Both the position numbers and the translations under genes were made by a program. 42,427 nucleotides of DNA from Pseudomonadota bacterium. Lineage in GTDB: Bacteria > Pseudomonadota > Alphaproteobacteria > Micavibrionales > UBA2020. The notes below the pieces were generated by a model that was not told the origin of the DNA, searched no databases, and saw only the letters and a program-made list of their open reading frames with translations. Positions 15,168 through 22,960 of the stretch are shown piece after piece; position 1 is the stretch's first letter; each line of letters starts with the position of its first letter. The DNA is taken from positions 1 through 42,427 of the forward strand of contig JAEXMB010000054.1 in the NCBI GenBank assembly GCA_023444705.1. The letters are read 5' to 3'.

Positions 15168-16058
15168 ATGGACAACAATCGTTTCACCGCCGAACTTCAC
15201 CAGCTGCTGGCCACGCGTTGCGGCAGCGACCTGACGCTGGTCGCAACGCTGATCGATGCCGGCGCGGATGTCAACGCGCCCGACGCGCAAGGCTACACGC
15301 CACTGCTGCGCTGCCTGCAGGCGGGCACCGCCGAGATGACGGCGCAACACCGCGCGCCCTTGCAGGCATTGCTGTCTTTGCTGCTGCGCCACGGTGCCGA
15401 TATGGATGTGCTGTCACCGCAGGGGCTGGACCCCGCAACATTGGCGACATTCTGGAACGACGAGGGCGAAGCGCAAAAGCGCCTGTCGTGCGAGCGCCTG
15501 CGCCGCAGCGACCCCTATCTGGCCAGACATATCAGCGAGATCAGCATCTATTGGCCGCAACCGTCGGACAAAAACATTGCCGGCCTGGCGCGCAGCCTGA
15601 TGAAGGCCTGCATCGCGGGCGACATCGAAAAGGTGGTTTATTTCTCCCACGTCTTTCCGGCCTCGCTTGGCTGGAGAGATGACGAGGTGATGGGGTTTGA
15701 AATCACGCCACTGATCGCCGCCGCCATCGGCACCGACGCGCGGCGCAAGGGCGCGTTGCTGGCGTTCCTGCGCGATGCGGGATGCGACATCAACGCCCGC
15801 AACGACGAAGGCAACACCGCCCTGCACTATGCCTGCAGTGCTGAATACCGCAGCCCCGAAGCCGTGCGCCATCTGGCGGCACTGGGGGCGGATGACAGCC
15901 TGCGCAACAATGCGGGCAAGACAGCGCGCGACATGACGCGCGACCGCGGCTTTACCAGCGGGCAGGCCGCAAGCGATGCGCTTGACCTTGGCCTGCAGGA
16001 CCGCGCACGCGCGCAGGCCGCGAAAAAGATCCGCGATAACGACGGCTTTCGCTTTTAA
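15168..16058 (+). CDS. Ankyrin-repeat protein C of the array
   Basis: 296 aa, full-length paralog of protein A with the same order: N-terminal ankyrin block (LIDAGADVNAPDAQGYTPLLRCL, LLRHGADMDVLSPQGLDPATLA), spacer (CERLRRSDPYLARHI, IYWPQPSD), C-terminal block (LRDAGCDINARNDEGNTALHYA, HLAALGADDSLRNNAGKTARDM). The end is A-K-K-I-R-D-N-D-G-F-R-F, which matches the tail of A and B but lacks the last Lys-Leu. It starts 6 bases after gene B. It is convergent with the RNase D gene 12 bases away, with no terminator between. Confidence 0.88.
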   Translation: MDNNRFTAELHQLLATRCGSDLTLVATLIDAGADVNAPDAQGYTPLLRCLQAGTAEMTAQHRAPLQALLSLLLRHGADMDVLSPQGLDPATLATFWNDEGEAQKRLSCERLRRSDPYLARHISEISIYWPQPSDKNIAGLARSLMKACIAGDIEKVVYFSHVFPASLGWRDDEVMGFEITPLIAAAIGTDARRKGALLAFLRDAGCDINARNDEGNTALHYACSAEYRSPEAVRHLAALGADDSLRNNAGKTARDMTRDRGFTSGQAASDALDLGLQDRARAQAAKKIRDNDGFRF

Positions 16059-16070
16059 GCGATCACATCA

Positions 16071-16679
16071 TCAATGTTCGAAAATATCGCCTTCCCAGCC
16101 TGCAAGGTCGAGCATTGCCCGCGACGGCAGGAAATCAAGGCAGGATTGCAGCAACGCTTCGCGGCCTTCGCGCGCGATCAGGTCGTCAAGCACAGCTTTG
16201 ATCTTGTGCAGGTATAAAACGTCCGATGCGGCATAGGCGATTTGCGCATCGCTGAGCGGCAGGTTGCCCCAGTCGGTGGTCTGCTGTTGCTTGTCAAGCT
16301 CGACACCAGCGAGTTCGCGGCACAGCGTTTTCAGCGAGTGATGGTCGGTGTAGGTCCGCGCGAGTTTCGACGCCAGCTTGGTGCAATAAACCGGCGCACA
16401 CACGACGCCAAGGTATTGACTGATCGCCGCGATGTCGAACCGTGCGAAGTGAAACAGCTTGAGGACGTTTTTGTCCGCCATCAACGCGCGCAGGTTGGGC
16501 GCGCTGTAATCACTGCCGTCAAAGGTGACAAGATGCGCGTCGCCGTCGCCGCTTGACAGTTGCACGACGCAAAGACGGTCACGTTTATGCTTGAGGCCGA
16601 GGGTTTCCGTGTCGACCGCCACAACAGGGCCGAAATCAAGGCCCGCGGGCAAGTCGTTGTGATGGACGGAAACCGTCAT
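16071..16679 (-). CDS. rnd: Ribonuclease D-like 3'-5' exonuclease
   Basis: 202 aa, only the DEDD exonuclease domain, without the HRDC domains of E. coli RNase D. The short form is common in alphaproteobacteria. Motif I is VAVDTETLGL (Asp, Glu), motif II HFARFDIAAI (Asp), motif III includes YAASDVLYLHKI (Tyr and Asp of DEDDy). The start is at ATG 16679 (MTVSVHHND); reading upstream would run into the tRNA gene. It lies 34 bases downstream of tRNA-Leu on the same strand and may be cotranscribed. Its role is 3' trimming of tRNA and other small RNAs. Confidence 0.9.
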   Translation of the reverse strand: MTVSVHHNDLPAGLDFGPVVAVDTETLGLKHKRDRLCVVQLSSGDGDAHLVTFDGSDYSAPNLRALMADKNVLKLFHFARFDIAAISQYLGVVCAPVYCTKLASKLARTYTDHHSLKTLCRELAGVELDKQQQTTDWGNLPLSDAQIAYAASDVLYLHKIKAVLDDLIAREGREALLQSCLDFLPSRAMLDLAGWEGDIFEH

Positions 16680-16713
16680 AGAGATAACGTCCCTGTTGGT
16701 ATAAGGGAAAAGA

Positions 16714-16798
16714 TGGTGCCCAAAAGAAGACTCGAACTTCCACGGGTTGCCCCACACGTACCTGAAACGTGCGCGTCTACCAATTCCGCCATTTGGGC
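16714..16798 (-). tRNA. tRNA-Leu(CAG)
   Basis: 85-nt cloverleaf on the minus strand with encoded CCA (16714-16716). The acceptor stem GCCCAAA pairs with TTTGGGC. The D-arm carries GGCGGAATTGGTAGACGC, typical of leucine tRNA. The anticodon stem CACGT/ACGTG encloses loop TTCAGGT with anticodon CAG. A long variable arm (GTGGGGCAACCCG-type) and the T-arm GTTCGAGTC follow. It reads CUG, the dominant Leu codon in the window. Confidence 0.96.
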
Positions 16799-17123
16799 AC
16801 GGCGTTAGTGGAGAGATTGATAGGGGTTTGCGCACCTGTTGTCAATCACCCAACGCCAGCGCAGCGCATTTTTTCATATGTTTTTTTAAACAGGCAGTTT
16901 TGCAGGGATTTGGCCCGAAAATCCACCCGCAGGGACCGTGGCTTCACAGTCCTTTTACCAATTTATGTAAATAATAGAGGGGCCTGAACATCACGCTGCC
17001 CTCTGCCCGCGCACGCCTTTCGTGAAATAACGATTCCTTTTCACCCGTGCGGTCTTTGCCTAAAGTAGCGGGGGGATAAAACAGGCCGCGCTATCGGGCC
17101 GCCGACCGGGGGAGAGCCGCTGC
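16799..17123. other. Intergenic region between tRNA-Leu and the receiver/GGDEF gene
   Basis: 325 bases with no supported gene. The left part must contain the promoter of the minus-strand tRNA-Leu. The right part contains a weak pair TTTTCA (17038-17043) and TAAAGT (17061-17066), 17 bases apart, and a GGGGGAGAG ribosome-binding site before the ATG at 17124. Confidence 0.55.
17038..17066 (+). promoter_or_regulatory. Possible sigma-70-type promoter for the receiver/GGDEF-pmbA unit
   Basis: TTTTCA at 17038-17043, 17-base spacer, TAAAGT at 17061-17066, 57 bases before the start codon. The same -10-like hexamer TAAA[GC]T recurs before two other genes in this window (32636, 35420). Confidence 0.3.
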
Positions 17124-18008
17124 ATGCAGATACTCGTGATCGACCGCGACGCGCTGACGACGCAGCTGCTGCAAGCGCGTCTTGAAGCGCGCGGCCATAC
17201 GCTGGTGGCAGAGCCAAACAAGAACGATGCGTTCGAGCACCTTAAACAGGGCGGCTTTGACTGCGTGATGATCGACCCCTCCCCGCTCAGCGACGCGCGC
17301 CCCGTCATCATCGGCGTGTGGAAGGCCCTGCGCGGCCCCTTCAAGCCCTATGTGATGCTGTTGTCCAAAACTGCCAGCCGCGAAGACGCCATCATGGCCG
17401 GCACCAACGACGTGCTGACCAAGCCGTTTGACCCCAAGGACATTGAAACCAAGATCGGCAATGCCGAGCGCCTGATCGCGCTGCACCGCCATCTGGGCGC
17501 GCAGGACGACATCCATTCCGGCGGCGGCATGATCGGCAAGGCCGCATTCAACCAGTTGTTTCTCTCTGCCATCGACCGCGCATTCCGCTATGGCGAGCGC
17601 AGCCTTGTGCTGCTGGTCAAGGTCGCCAATACCGCCGCCCTGCGCGCGCGCGGCGATATGGAAGTGGCGCAGACGCTGGCCAGCCTGGGTGAAAAGCTGG
17701 TCTATTCGCGCCGCCAGTCCGACGTGATCGGCCGCGTAGCGACGGACCAGTTCGGCATTCTGCTGCAACGCCCGCTGTATGAAAGCGAGCCGTTTGACGC
17801 CATCAACCGCTTTGCCGAAACGCTTGATAAATTCCACCACGAATTTGCCGACAAGGCGCAAGCACCCCATATTGAACTCGAGCTGATCGAACTGCCCGAA
17901 GGTGTCTTGCTGGCCACGCGCCACGCGCCGCTGGCAGACGGCATCGTGCATGCCGATGTCGCGCAAACCGCGACCAGCGACGGCGCCACCCAAAACCCCA
18001 CGTCCTAG
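17124..18008 (+). CDS. Response-regulator receiver protein with degenerate GGDEF-like domain
   Basis: 294 aa. Residues 1-118 form a CheY-like receiver: acidic D8/D10 near the start (LVIDRD), phosphoacceptor D51 (VMIDPSP), Lys in LTKPFD around residue 100. Residues about 130-270 resemble a GGDEF domain in overall pattern (FNQLFLSAIDRAFRYGERSLVLLVKV, SDVIGRVATDQFGILL), but the signature GGDEF is replaced by ATDQF, so c-di-GMP synthesis is not expected. It may bind nucleotide or act as a protein-interaction module. The gene is 12 bases upstream of pmbA and probably cotranscribed. No kinase lies nearby. Confidence 0.8.
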   Translation: MQILVIDRDALTTQLLQARLEARGHTLVAEPNKNDAFEHLKQGGFDCVMIDPSPLSDARPVIIGVWKALRGPFKPYVMLLSKTASREDAIMAGTNDVLTKPFDPKDIETKIGNAERLIALHRHLGAQDDIHSGGGMIGKAAFNQLFLSAIDRAFRYGERSLVLLVKVANTAALRARGDMEVAQTLASLGEKLVYSRRQSDVIGRVATDQFGILLQRPLYESEPFDAINRFAETLDKFHHEFADKAQAPHIELELIELPEGVLLATRHAPLADGIVHADVAQTATSDGATQNPTS

Positions 18009-18020
18009 GATTTAAACGTT

Positions 18021-19400
18021 ATGACCGTTACCGCACTCACCGCCGACACCAGCGGCGCCACCCAGACTTTGCTCAACGATGTACTCAACGCCGCTTTGCG
18101 TTTTGGCGCCAGCGCCGCCGATATCGTGCATGAGCAATCTACCTCCGTCTCCGTCGGCCGCCGTCTGGGCAAGCCGGAATCACTCACACGCTCGGAAGAA
18201 GGCGAAGTGGGCCTGCGCGGTTTCGTCGGCCAGCGTCAGGCCATCGTGTCGTCAAGCGACCTCAGCCCCAAGGCCCTGATGGCAATGGCCGAGCGCGCCG
18301 TGGCGATGGCGCGCCTCGTGCCCGAAGACCCGTGGTGCGGCCTTGCCGACCCCGAGCAGATCATCGCCAGCGTCACCCCCGAAATGATCGCGGCCCTTGA
18401 TATGGACGACCCCACACAGGTCGACGTGGCGCTGATGACCGACCTTGCCGACCGCGCGGAGGCCGCAGCACTGGCCGTGGCGGGTGTCACGAATTCCGAC
18501 GGCGCGACGTTTGGCACAGGGCGCAGCGTATCAACCATCATGGCGACCAACGGCTTTTACGGCAGCTATGGCTCGAGCGGGTTTTCGCTGTCCGTCAGCG
18601 TCATCGCAGGCGAAGGCACGGCGATGGAAACCGACTACGCGTTTGACAGCACCACCTATTTCAGCGACCTCAAGAAACCTGAATCCATCGGCACCGAGGC
18701 CGGTAGCCGCGCCAGCGCCGCACTCAACCCGCGCAAGGGCAATACGCGCATGATGCCCGTGATCCTTGACCGCCGCATCGCGGGCTCCATCCCCGGCGCC
18801 ATCGCAGGTGCGGCATCGGGCAGCGCCATCGCCAAGGGCACGTCGATTTTCAAGGATAAACTGGGCGCGCAGATCGCGGCCCCCGCCATCACCATCGTGG
18901 ACGATCCGTTCATCGCGCGCGGCAGCCGCTCGCGCCCGTTTGACGACGAAGGTCTGCCGGTTGAAAAACGCGAACTGGTCAAGGACGGCGTGCTGACCAC
19001 ATGGCTGATGGATTTGCGCAGTGCGCGCCAGCTTGGCATGAACCCGACAGGCCACGCCTCACGCGGCACCTCCTCGCCGCCGGGCCCGCGCGCGCACAAC
19101 CTGTATATTCCCGCCAGCCCGATTGCGCCGCAAGACCTCATCGCCGACATCGACGAGGGTTTTTACGTGACCGAATTCCTCGGCTCGGGCGGCAGCATCG
19201 TCACCGGCGACTACAGCCGCGGCGCCAAGGGTTTCTGGATTGAAAAAGGCCAGCGCACCTACGCGGTCAGCGAAATGACCATCGCAGGCAACCTCAAGCA
19301 CATGTTCATGAACTGCACGCCCGCATCGGACCTTGACATCAGGTACGGTGTCGATGCGCCGACCTTGCGCATTGACGGCATGACAGTGGCGGGGAATTAA
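18021..19400 (+). CDS. pmbA: PmbA/TldE subunit of TldD-TldE protease
   Basis: 459 aa, U62-family protein. The N-terminal domain carries GASAADIVHEQSTSVSVGRR and the family-typical SEEGEVGLRGFVGQRQA. The C-terminal region has KGTSIFKDKLGAQIAAPAITIVDDP, GLPVEKRELVKDGVLTTWLMDLRSARQLG, HASRGTSSPPGP and GSGGSIVTGDYSRGAKGFWIEKGQ. It lacks the HExxxH zinc motif of TldD, as expected for the PmbA/TldE partner. In known systems the complex degrades unfolded peptides and matures ribosomal peptides such as microcin B17. tldD is not in the window. Confidence 0.93.
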   Translation: MTVTALTADTSGATQTLLNDVLNAALRFGASAADIVHEQSTSVSVGRRLGKPESLTRSEEGEVGLRGFVGQRQAIVSSSDLSPKALMAMAERAVAMARLVPEDPWCGLADPEQIIASVTPEMIAALDMDDPTQVDVALMTDLADRAEAAALAVAGVTNSDGATFGTGRSVSTIMATNGFYGSYGSSGFSLSVSVIAGEGTAMETDYAFDSTTYFSDLKKPESIGTEAGSRASAALNPRKGNTRMMPVILDRRIAGSIPGAIAGAASGSAIAKGTSIFKDKLGAQIAAPAITIVDDPFIARGSRSRPFDDEGLPVEKRELVKDGVLTTWLMDLRSARQLGMNPTGHASRGTSSPPGPRAHNLYIPASPIAPQDLIADIDEGFYVTEFLGSGGSIVTGDYSRGAKGFWIEKGQRTYAVSEMTIAGNLKHMFMNCTPASDLDIRYGVDAPTLRIDGMTVAGN

Positions 19401-19403
19401 TTC

Positions 19404-19838
19404 CTAAACGCGCGGCGCGAAGCTGTTGGGCGCGGGGCGTGGCCTTGCCGCGAACAGACCGCTTTCGAAAATGTCCATTGCAAGATCCTGCCCGAGCCTG
19501 TGGTGGTAGGCCTGCAACTTGCGTGCAAGGATGGAGTCCTCTTGCGCCGCCGTCTCGATCGCTTGCCATTCACGCGTCTGCGCAAAATCGGGCGCCGGGC
19601 CGTCGGCGCCATAGGGTGCAATCTGAAGCAGAACATCGATCACGCCATAGGCCTTGTTCTCTACGGCCTTTTGCAAAAATCTTGTGTTGTAGGCGGGATT
19701 GGCAAAGACGGCAGAACCGATGCGCGCGGCAACAGCCTGCGCATCATGTTTGGTAATTGCGGAGAGCAGGTTATAAGCGCTTTGATAAAAGGCGCGTTTA
19801 AGGTCGATTTTGATGTCGATGGCCGATCTCCCCCGCAT
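19404..19838 (-). CDS. Small hypothetical protein, helical
   Basis: About 144 aa with start at ATG 19838; a GTG at 19847 is an alternative and neither has a clear ribosome-binding site. The sequence is helix-rich (KRAFYQSAYNLLSAITKHDAQAVA, FLQKAVENKAYGVIDVLLQIAPYGAD) and faintly resembles degenerate ankyrin repeats. No signal peptide or motif is recognised. It is convergent with pmbA (4 bases between the stops) and lies downstream of the DUF1150 gene on the same strand. It is open over its full length, but I am only moderately sure it is expressed. Confidence 0.55.
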   Translation of the reverse strand: MRGRSAIDIKIDLKRAFYQSAYNLLSAITKHDAQAVAARIGSAVFANPAYNTRFLQKAVENKAYGVIDVLLQIAPYGADGPAPDFAQTREWQAIETAAQEDSILARKLQAYHHRLGQDLAMDIFESGLFAARPRPAPNSFAPRV

Positions 19839-19908
19839 GCATGACACAAGGTACGAATAGCCCAGTCTAACCGACAGACATTAATTTTATGTGAAATACG
19901 CTGTGCGC

Positions 19909-20142
19909 TCAGTGCAGCGTGGCGATGCCAAGGTCTTGCGCGTGCGCGCTGTCCTGCGCGGCACCGGCATCGTTTTGCACGGCGATCGCTGTGCCATCGG
20001 CCGCATGCACGACCCAGGCGATCTTGTCTTTAACGCGATAGGGCTTGATATAGGCGACCTGATCCATGCCAAGCGCCTTGAATTCCTGATCCGACATATG
20101 GGGCCAGCGTACGTCTTCCATGATGATGTCGTCACGTTTCAT
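19909..20142 (-). CDS. DUF1150 family protein
   Basis: 77 aa (MKRDDIIMEDVRWPHMSD...). The pattern GMDQVAYIKPYRVKDKIAWVVHAADGTAIAV is characteristic of the DUF1150 family, which in alphaproteobacteria is found directly after small heat-shock protein genes. The start was chosen at 20142 because a GGAGGA ribosome-binding site lies 6 bases upstream; a longer reading would be implausible. It begins one base after the hsp20 stop, so the pair is cotranscribed. Biochemical function is unknown; a link to the heat-shock response is inferred from the conserved pairing. Confidence 0.85.
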   Translation of the reverse strand: MKRDDIIMEDVRWPHMSDQEFKALGMDQVAYIKPYRVKDKIAWVVHAADGTAIAVQNDAGAAQDSAHAQDLGIATLH

Positions 20143-20143
20143 G

Positions 20144-20641
20144 TCAGTCCTCCTTGCCGGTGCGCTGATCGGTGAGCGCGGCCTGCGCGCCCAGTTCGAT
20201 CTTGCCGTTCTTGCGCGCGTCGGCGGCGGGTTTGATGCGGATGGTCTGCACCGTCGTTTCAGGCAACAGGCGCGCAAGGTCGATATGCAGCAGCCCGTTG
20301 TTCAGTGTCGCGTCCTTGACCTCGATATCGTCGCTGAGGATAAAAGCGCGCTGGAATTGCCGCGTGGCGATGCCACGGTGTAAAAAGACGCGGTTTTCGT
20401 CCTCGGTCTGTGCGCGCTTACCGCGGATGACCAGTTGGTTGCCTTCAAGCTGCACCGACAGATCATCCATATCAAAACCGGCCACGGCAACGGTGATGCG
20501 CAGGCGCGTTTCCGACAGCTGTTCGATGTTGTAGGGCGGATAACCTTCGGCGCCGCTGCGCGACACGCGGTCAAGCGCCTGTTCGAACTGATCAAACCCC
20601 AGCAAAAACGGGCTGTCAAAAAGTGAAATACGTCGTGTCAT
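20144..20641 (-). CDS. Small heat-shock protein, Hsp20/IbpA type
   Basis: 165 aa. N-terminal phenylalanine-rich arm (SLFDSPFLLGFDQFEQALDRV), then the alpha-crystallin domain at about residues 38-130 (YPPYNIEQL, RITVAVAGFDMDDLSVQLEGNQLVIRGKR, FLHRGIATRQFQRAFILSDDIEVKDATLNNGLLHIDLAR). This is the IbpA/HspH class A pattern. It holds unfolding proteins in the cytoplasm. The start MTRRISLFD at 20641 matches family N-termini. The DUF1150 gene follows directly. A possible promoter lies at 20720-20747. Confidence 0.93.
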   Translation of the reverse strand: MTRRISLFDSPFLLGFDQFEQALDRVSRSGAEGYPPYNIEQLSETRLRITVAVAGFDMDDLSVQLEGNQLVIRGKRAQTEDENRVFLHRGIATRQFQRAFILSDDIEVKDATLNNGLLHIDLARLLPETTVQTIRIKPAADARKNGKIELGAQAALTDQRTGKED

Positions 20642-20719
20642 ACCTATGCGCCCCTTCAACAAGCGAGCTTTTTTATTACGCCAGCGCACCCTTGCATGAA
20701 GCAGTGCGCATGTTCATTT

Positions 20720-20747
20720 AATATAAGTGTTGCGCCACCAAAGGCAA
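20720..20747 (-). promoter_or_regulatory. Possible promoter of the hsp20-DUF1150 operon
   Basis: On the minus strand TTGCCT (20742-20747), a 16-base spacer and TATATT (20720-20725), 79 bases before the hsp20 start. A heat-shock sigma-32-type match was not convincing, so the class of promoter is open. Confidence 0.35.
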
Positions 20748-20754
20748 ATACCGT

Positions 20755-21222
20755 TTAAATGACCCTGTTATCAAAGGCTTTTTCAGCTGCCTCGAACGGC
20801 AGCTGCATCGCGTTGTGGCGCACGCGGTGGTCTTTGAGCGGCGCGAGAATCATCATGCCCGCCCATCTTTCATCAGGCCAGAGCGCGCTTGCTCCCTCGC
20901 CATCGCCCTCGAGCAACAGGCCAAGGGCGGCATGGGCCTGCGCAATGTCGGCGCGCGTGGCGCCGATGATGGCGGTCTTCATGACAGCGACGACGCTTTT
21001 GGTCAGCGCGCAGGCTTCAAGGCGGTAGCCAAAACCCGCAACGCGCGCGGTTTCATCCAGCGTCAAAAACACATCAACCACGCTGCCGCAAATCGGGCTA
21101 CGCGCGGTGGCGCGGTGCGTTGCGGCTGGCAGGGAGTGTTCATCGCCCGCCTGCGCGGCAAGGTCGATCAGCGTGCGGTTGTAAAAAGCGACGGTGTCGT
21201 CTGTTGCGTCAGCGCACGACAT
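20755..21222 (-). CDS. IscU/NifU-like iron-sulfur scaffold protein
   Basis: 155 aa, start at ATG 21222 (MSCADATDDTVAFYN). The pattern matches the short alphaproteobacterial IscU/NifU-N relatives: ARSPICGSVVDVFLTLDE (Cys), GFGYRLEACALTKSVVAVM (Cys), and a C-terminal LKDHRVRHNAMQLPFEAAEKAF where canonical IscU has its third Cys as (V)KLHCSVLAEDAI. Only two of the three scaffold cysteines are thus obvious, so it may assemble clusters poorly or have another role. It overlaps the zf-CHCC gene by 14 bases. Confidence 0.78.
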   Translation of the reverse strand: MSCADATDDTVAFYNRTLIDLAAQAGDEHSLPAATHRATARSPICGSVVDVFLTLDETARVAGFGYRLEACALTKSVVAVMKTAIIGATRADIAQAHAALGLLLEGDGEGASALWPDERWAGMMILAPLKDHRVRHNAMQLPFEAAEKAFDNRVI

Positions 21223-21505
21223 ACGGCACGGCGCCGTCCTGCGCCACCTTGGTGAACAGGCGGTCGCAATAAGCGCAAACAACGCTGTCGCGGCCATCAA
21301 AGGTGTAATAGACCTTGGGGTGGCCGCCGCCTGCGATCACCTTGGCGCCTGCGGCGAAAGGCTGGCCGTTGCAGGCGATCTGATGCGTGTCGACAGGCAC
21401 CAGCAGCACTTCGGGGTGCGGGGTCATCTTGCCGCTGCAGCCGCAATCGCCCACGGTCATCGAGCAGGGGGAGGATGTTACTTCGGTCGTTGCGGTCATG
21501 GTCAT
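21209..21505 (-). CDS. CHCC-type zinc-finger protein (NDUFS6-like)
   Basis: 98 aa with start at ATG 21505 behind an AGGA ribosome-binding site. The C-terminal half, about residues 40-98, has the zf-CHCC pattern: IACNG (Cys), GHPKVYYTFD (His), VVCAYCDRLF (C-x2-C). The N-terminal half adds a Cys-rich segment, PCSMTVGDCGCSGKM, which is not part of the family core. Related domains occur in the NDUFS6 subunit of respiratory complex I. The gene overlaps the IscU-like gene and follows cysS closely, so the three are probably cotranscribed. Confidence 0.85.
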   Translation of the reverse strand: MTMTATTEVTSSPCSMTVGDCGCSGKMTPHPEVLLVPVDTHQIACNGQPFAAGAKVIAGGGHPKVYYTFDGRDSVVCAYCDRLFTKVAQDGAVPYVVR

Positions 21506-21513
21506 CAATCCTG

Positions 21514-22956
21514 TTAAGCGGCGTGTTGGTTGAACAAGGCAAGGTCGGCGACGTACCAGCTGCTACCCTCGGGGCGGTCCTTGAGGCCGATCCCTTGCGC
21601 CAGAAGCCGGTCGCGCAGGCTGTCGGACAGCGCCCAGTCTTTGGCGCGGCGCGCGCCGTCGCGTTGATAGAGTAATTCATGCTGCGCCGCTGTCAATTGC
21701 GGTCGCTCGAGCGTCACCCCGCCAAGGCCAAGGGCGCTGTCGGCGTGATCGAGGATGTAAATCTGCTCGGCCGGCGTAAAGCTGTCGTCGCGCATCGCAG
21801 CCCAGAGTGCCGCCAGCGCCACCGGCGCGTTGAGGTCGTCGCGCATGGCACTGTCGATCTGCGCCACCACGTCTTTTGCCTTGGGGGTTGCGCCCGCAAC
21901 AATGCCGCGCCCGCGGATTTCCTCGGCCTTGTGGCAGAGCGTGTCGTAGGCGTTGCGCGCCTGATCAAGACTGTCATAGCTGAATTTCAGTTGCCCACGG
22001 TAATGCGCCGTCAGGCACAGGTAGCGGTAATGCGCCGGACGGTAGCCGTCCTTGACCAGTTTTTGCAGCGTGAGGAAATCGCCCGATGATTTCGACATCT
22101 TGCCCGCATCGAGTAGCAGGAATTCGTTGTGCAGCCAGTAGTTGACCCACTTGTGGCCCGAGCAGCATTCGCTCTGCGCGATCTCGTTGGTGTGATGCAC
22201 GGGAATATGGTCGATGCCGCCGCAGTGGATGTCGATGCGGTCGCCAAGATATTTTGTCGCCATCGCCGAGCATTCGATATGCCAGCCCGGAAAGCCGCGG
22301 CCCCACGGACTGTCCCACTGCATGATCTGGTTGGGATATTTCGAACCCTGCAGCGTGAACCACAGCACGAAGTCACCGGGATTGCGCTTGTTGGCGTCTT
22401 CGTCAACACGACCTTTGGCGGTAGGGTCATCGACCAGCCGCGCAAAATCGCGGTAGGCCGCGAATTTCGACGTGTCGAAATAGACGTTGGGCTGGGCACC
22501 CCCCGCCTGATAGGCATAGCCTTTGTCCATCAGGGTCTGCACCATCGCGATCATTTCGGCGATGTGATCGGTGGCGCGGCAGACGGTATGGGGGCGCAAA
22601 ATCTCAAGCTGCGCGCAATCGGCAAAGAACGCGTCTTCGTAATATTTGGCGATGTCCCACGGCGACTTGTTCTCGCGCTTTTGCGCCAGCGCCATCTTGT
22701 CTTCGCCGTCGTCGGCATCGGATTGCAAGTGGCCGACATCCGTGATGTTCATCACGTGATGCACGTCGTATTTGGCGCGCGCGAAGGTGCGGCGCAGCAG
22801 GTCTTCGAACAGATAGCTGCGCATGTTTCCGATATGCGCGTAGTGGTACACTGTCGGCCCGCAGCAATAGATGCCGACCTTGCCCGCCTCAAGCGGCACG
22901 AAGTCTTCCTTGCGGCGCGTCAGTGTATTGAACAGCTGGATGGGTGCCTGCGCCAT
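21514..22956 (-). CDS. cysS: Cysteinyl-tRNA synthetase
   Basis: 480 aa class I aminoacyl-tRNA synthetase. Zinc/active site YCCGPTVYHYAHIGNMRSY at about residue 31 includes the HIGH-type motif (HIGN). The KMSKS loop is GKMSKSSGD near residue 282. Zinc ligand region ECSAMATKYLG and HCGGIDHIPVHHTNEIAQSE are also typical. The start MAQAPIQLFNTL at 22956 was chosen over an upstream reading. It lies 4 bases after the stop of the upstream 106-aa gene. Confidence 0.96.
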   Translation of the reverse strand: MAQAPIQLFNTLTRRKEDFVPLEAGKVGIYCCGPTVYHYAHIGNMRSYLFEDLLRRTFARAKYDVHHVMNITDVGHLQSDADDGEDKMALAQKRENKSPWDIAKYYEDAFFADCAQLEILRPHTVCRATDHIAEMIAMVQTLMDKGYAYQAGGAQPNVYFDTSKFAAYRDFARLVDDPTAKGRVDEDANKRNPGDFVLWFTLQGSKYPNQIMQWDSPWGRGFPGWHIECSAMATKYLGDRIDIHCGGIDHIPVHHTNEIAQSECCSGHKWVNYWLHNEFLLLDAGKMSKSSGDFLTLQKLVKDGYRPAHYRYLCLTAHYRGQLKFSYDSLDQARNAYDTLCHKAEEIRGRGIVAGATPKAKDVVAQIDSAMRDDLNAPVALAALWAAMRDDSFTPAEQIYILDHADSALGLGGVTLERPQLTAAQHELLYQRDGARRAKDWALSDSLRDRLLAQGIGLKDRPEGSSWYVADLALFNQHAA

Positions 22957-22960
22957 CGCG

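Noticed and set aside
16680..16835. Longer RNase D start reading through the tRNA
   Set aside because: The extra N-terminus is the translated tRNA-Leu; the start at 16679 fits the family.
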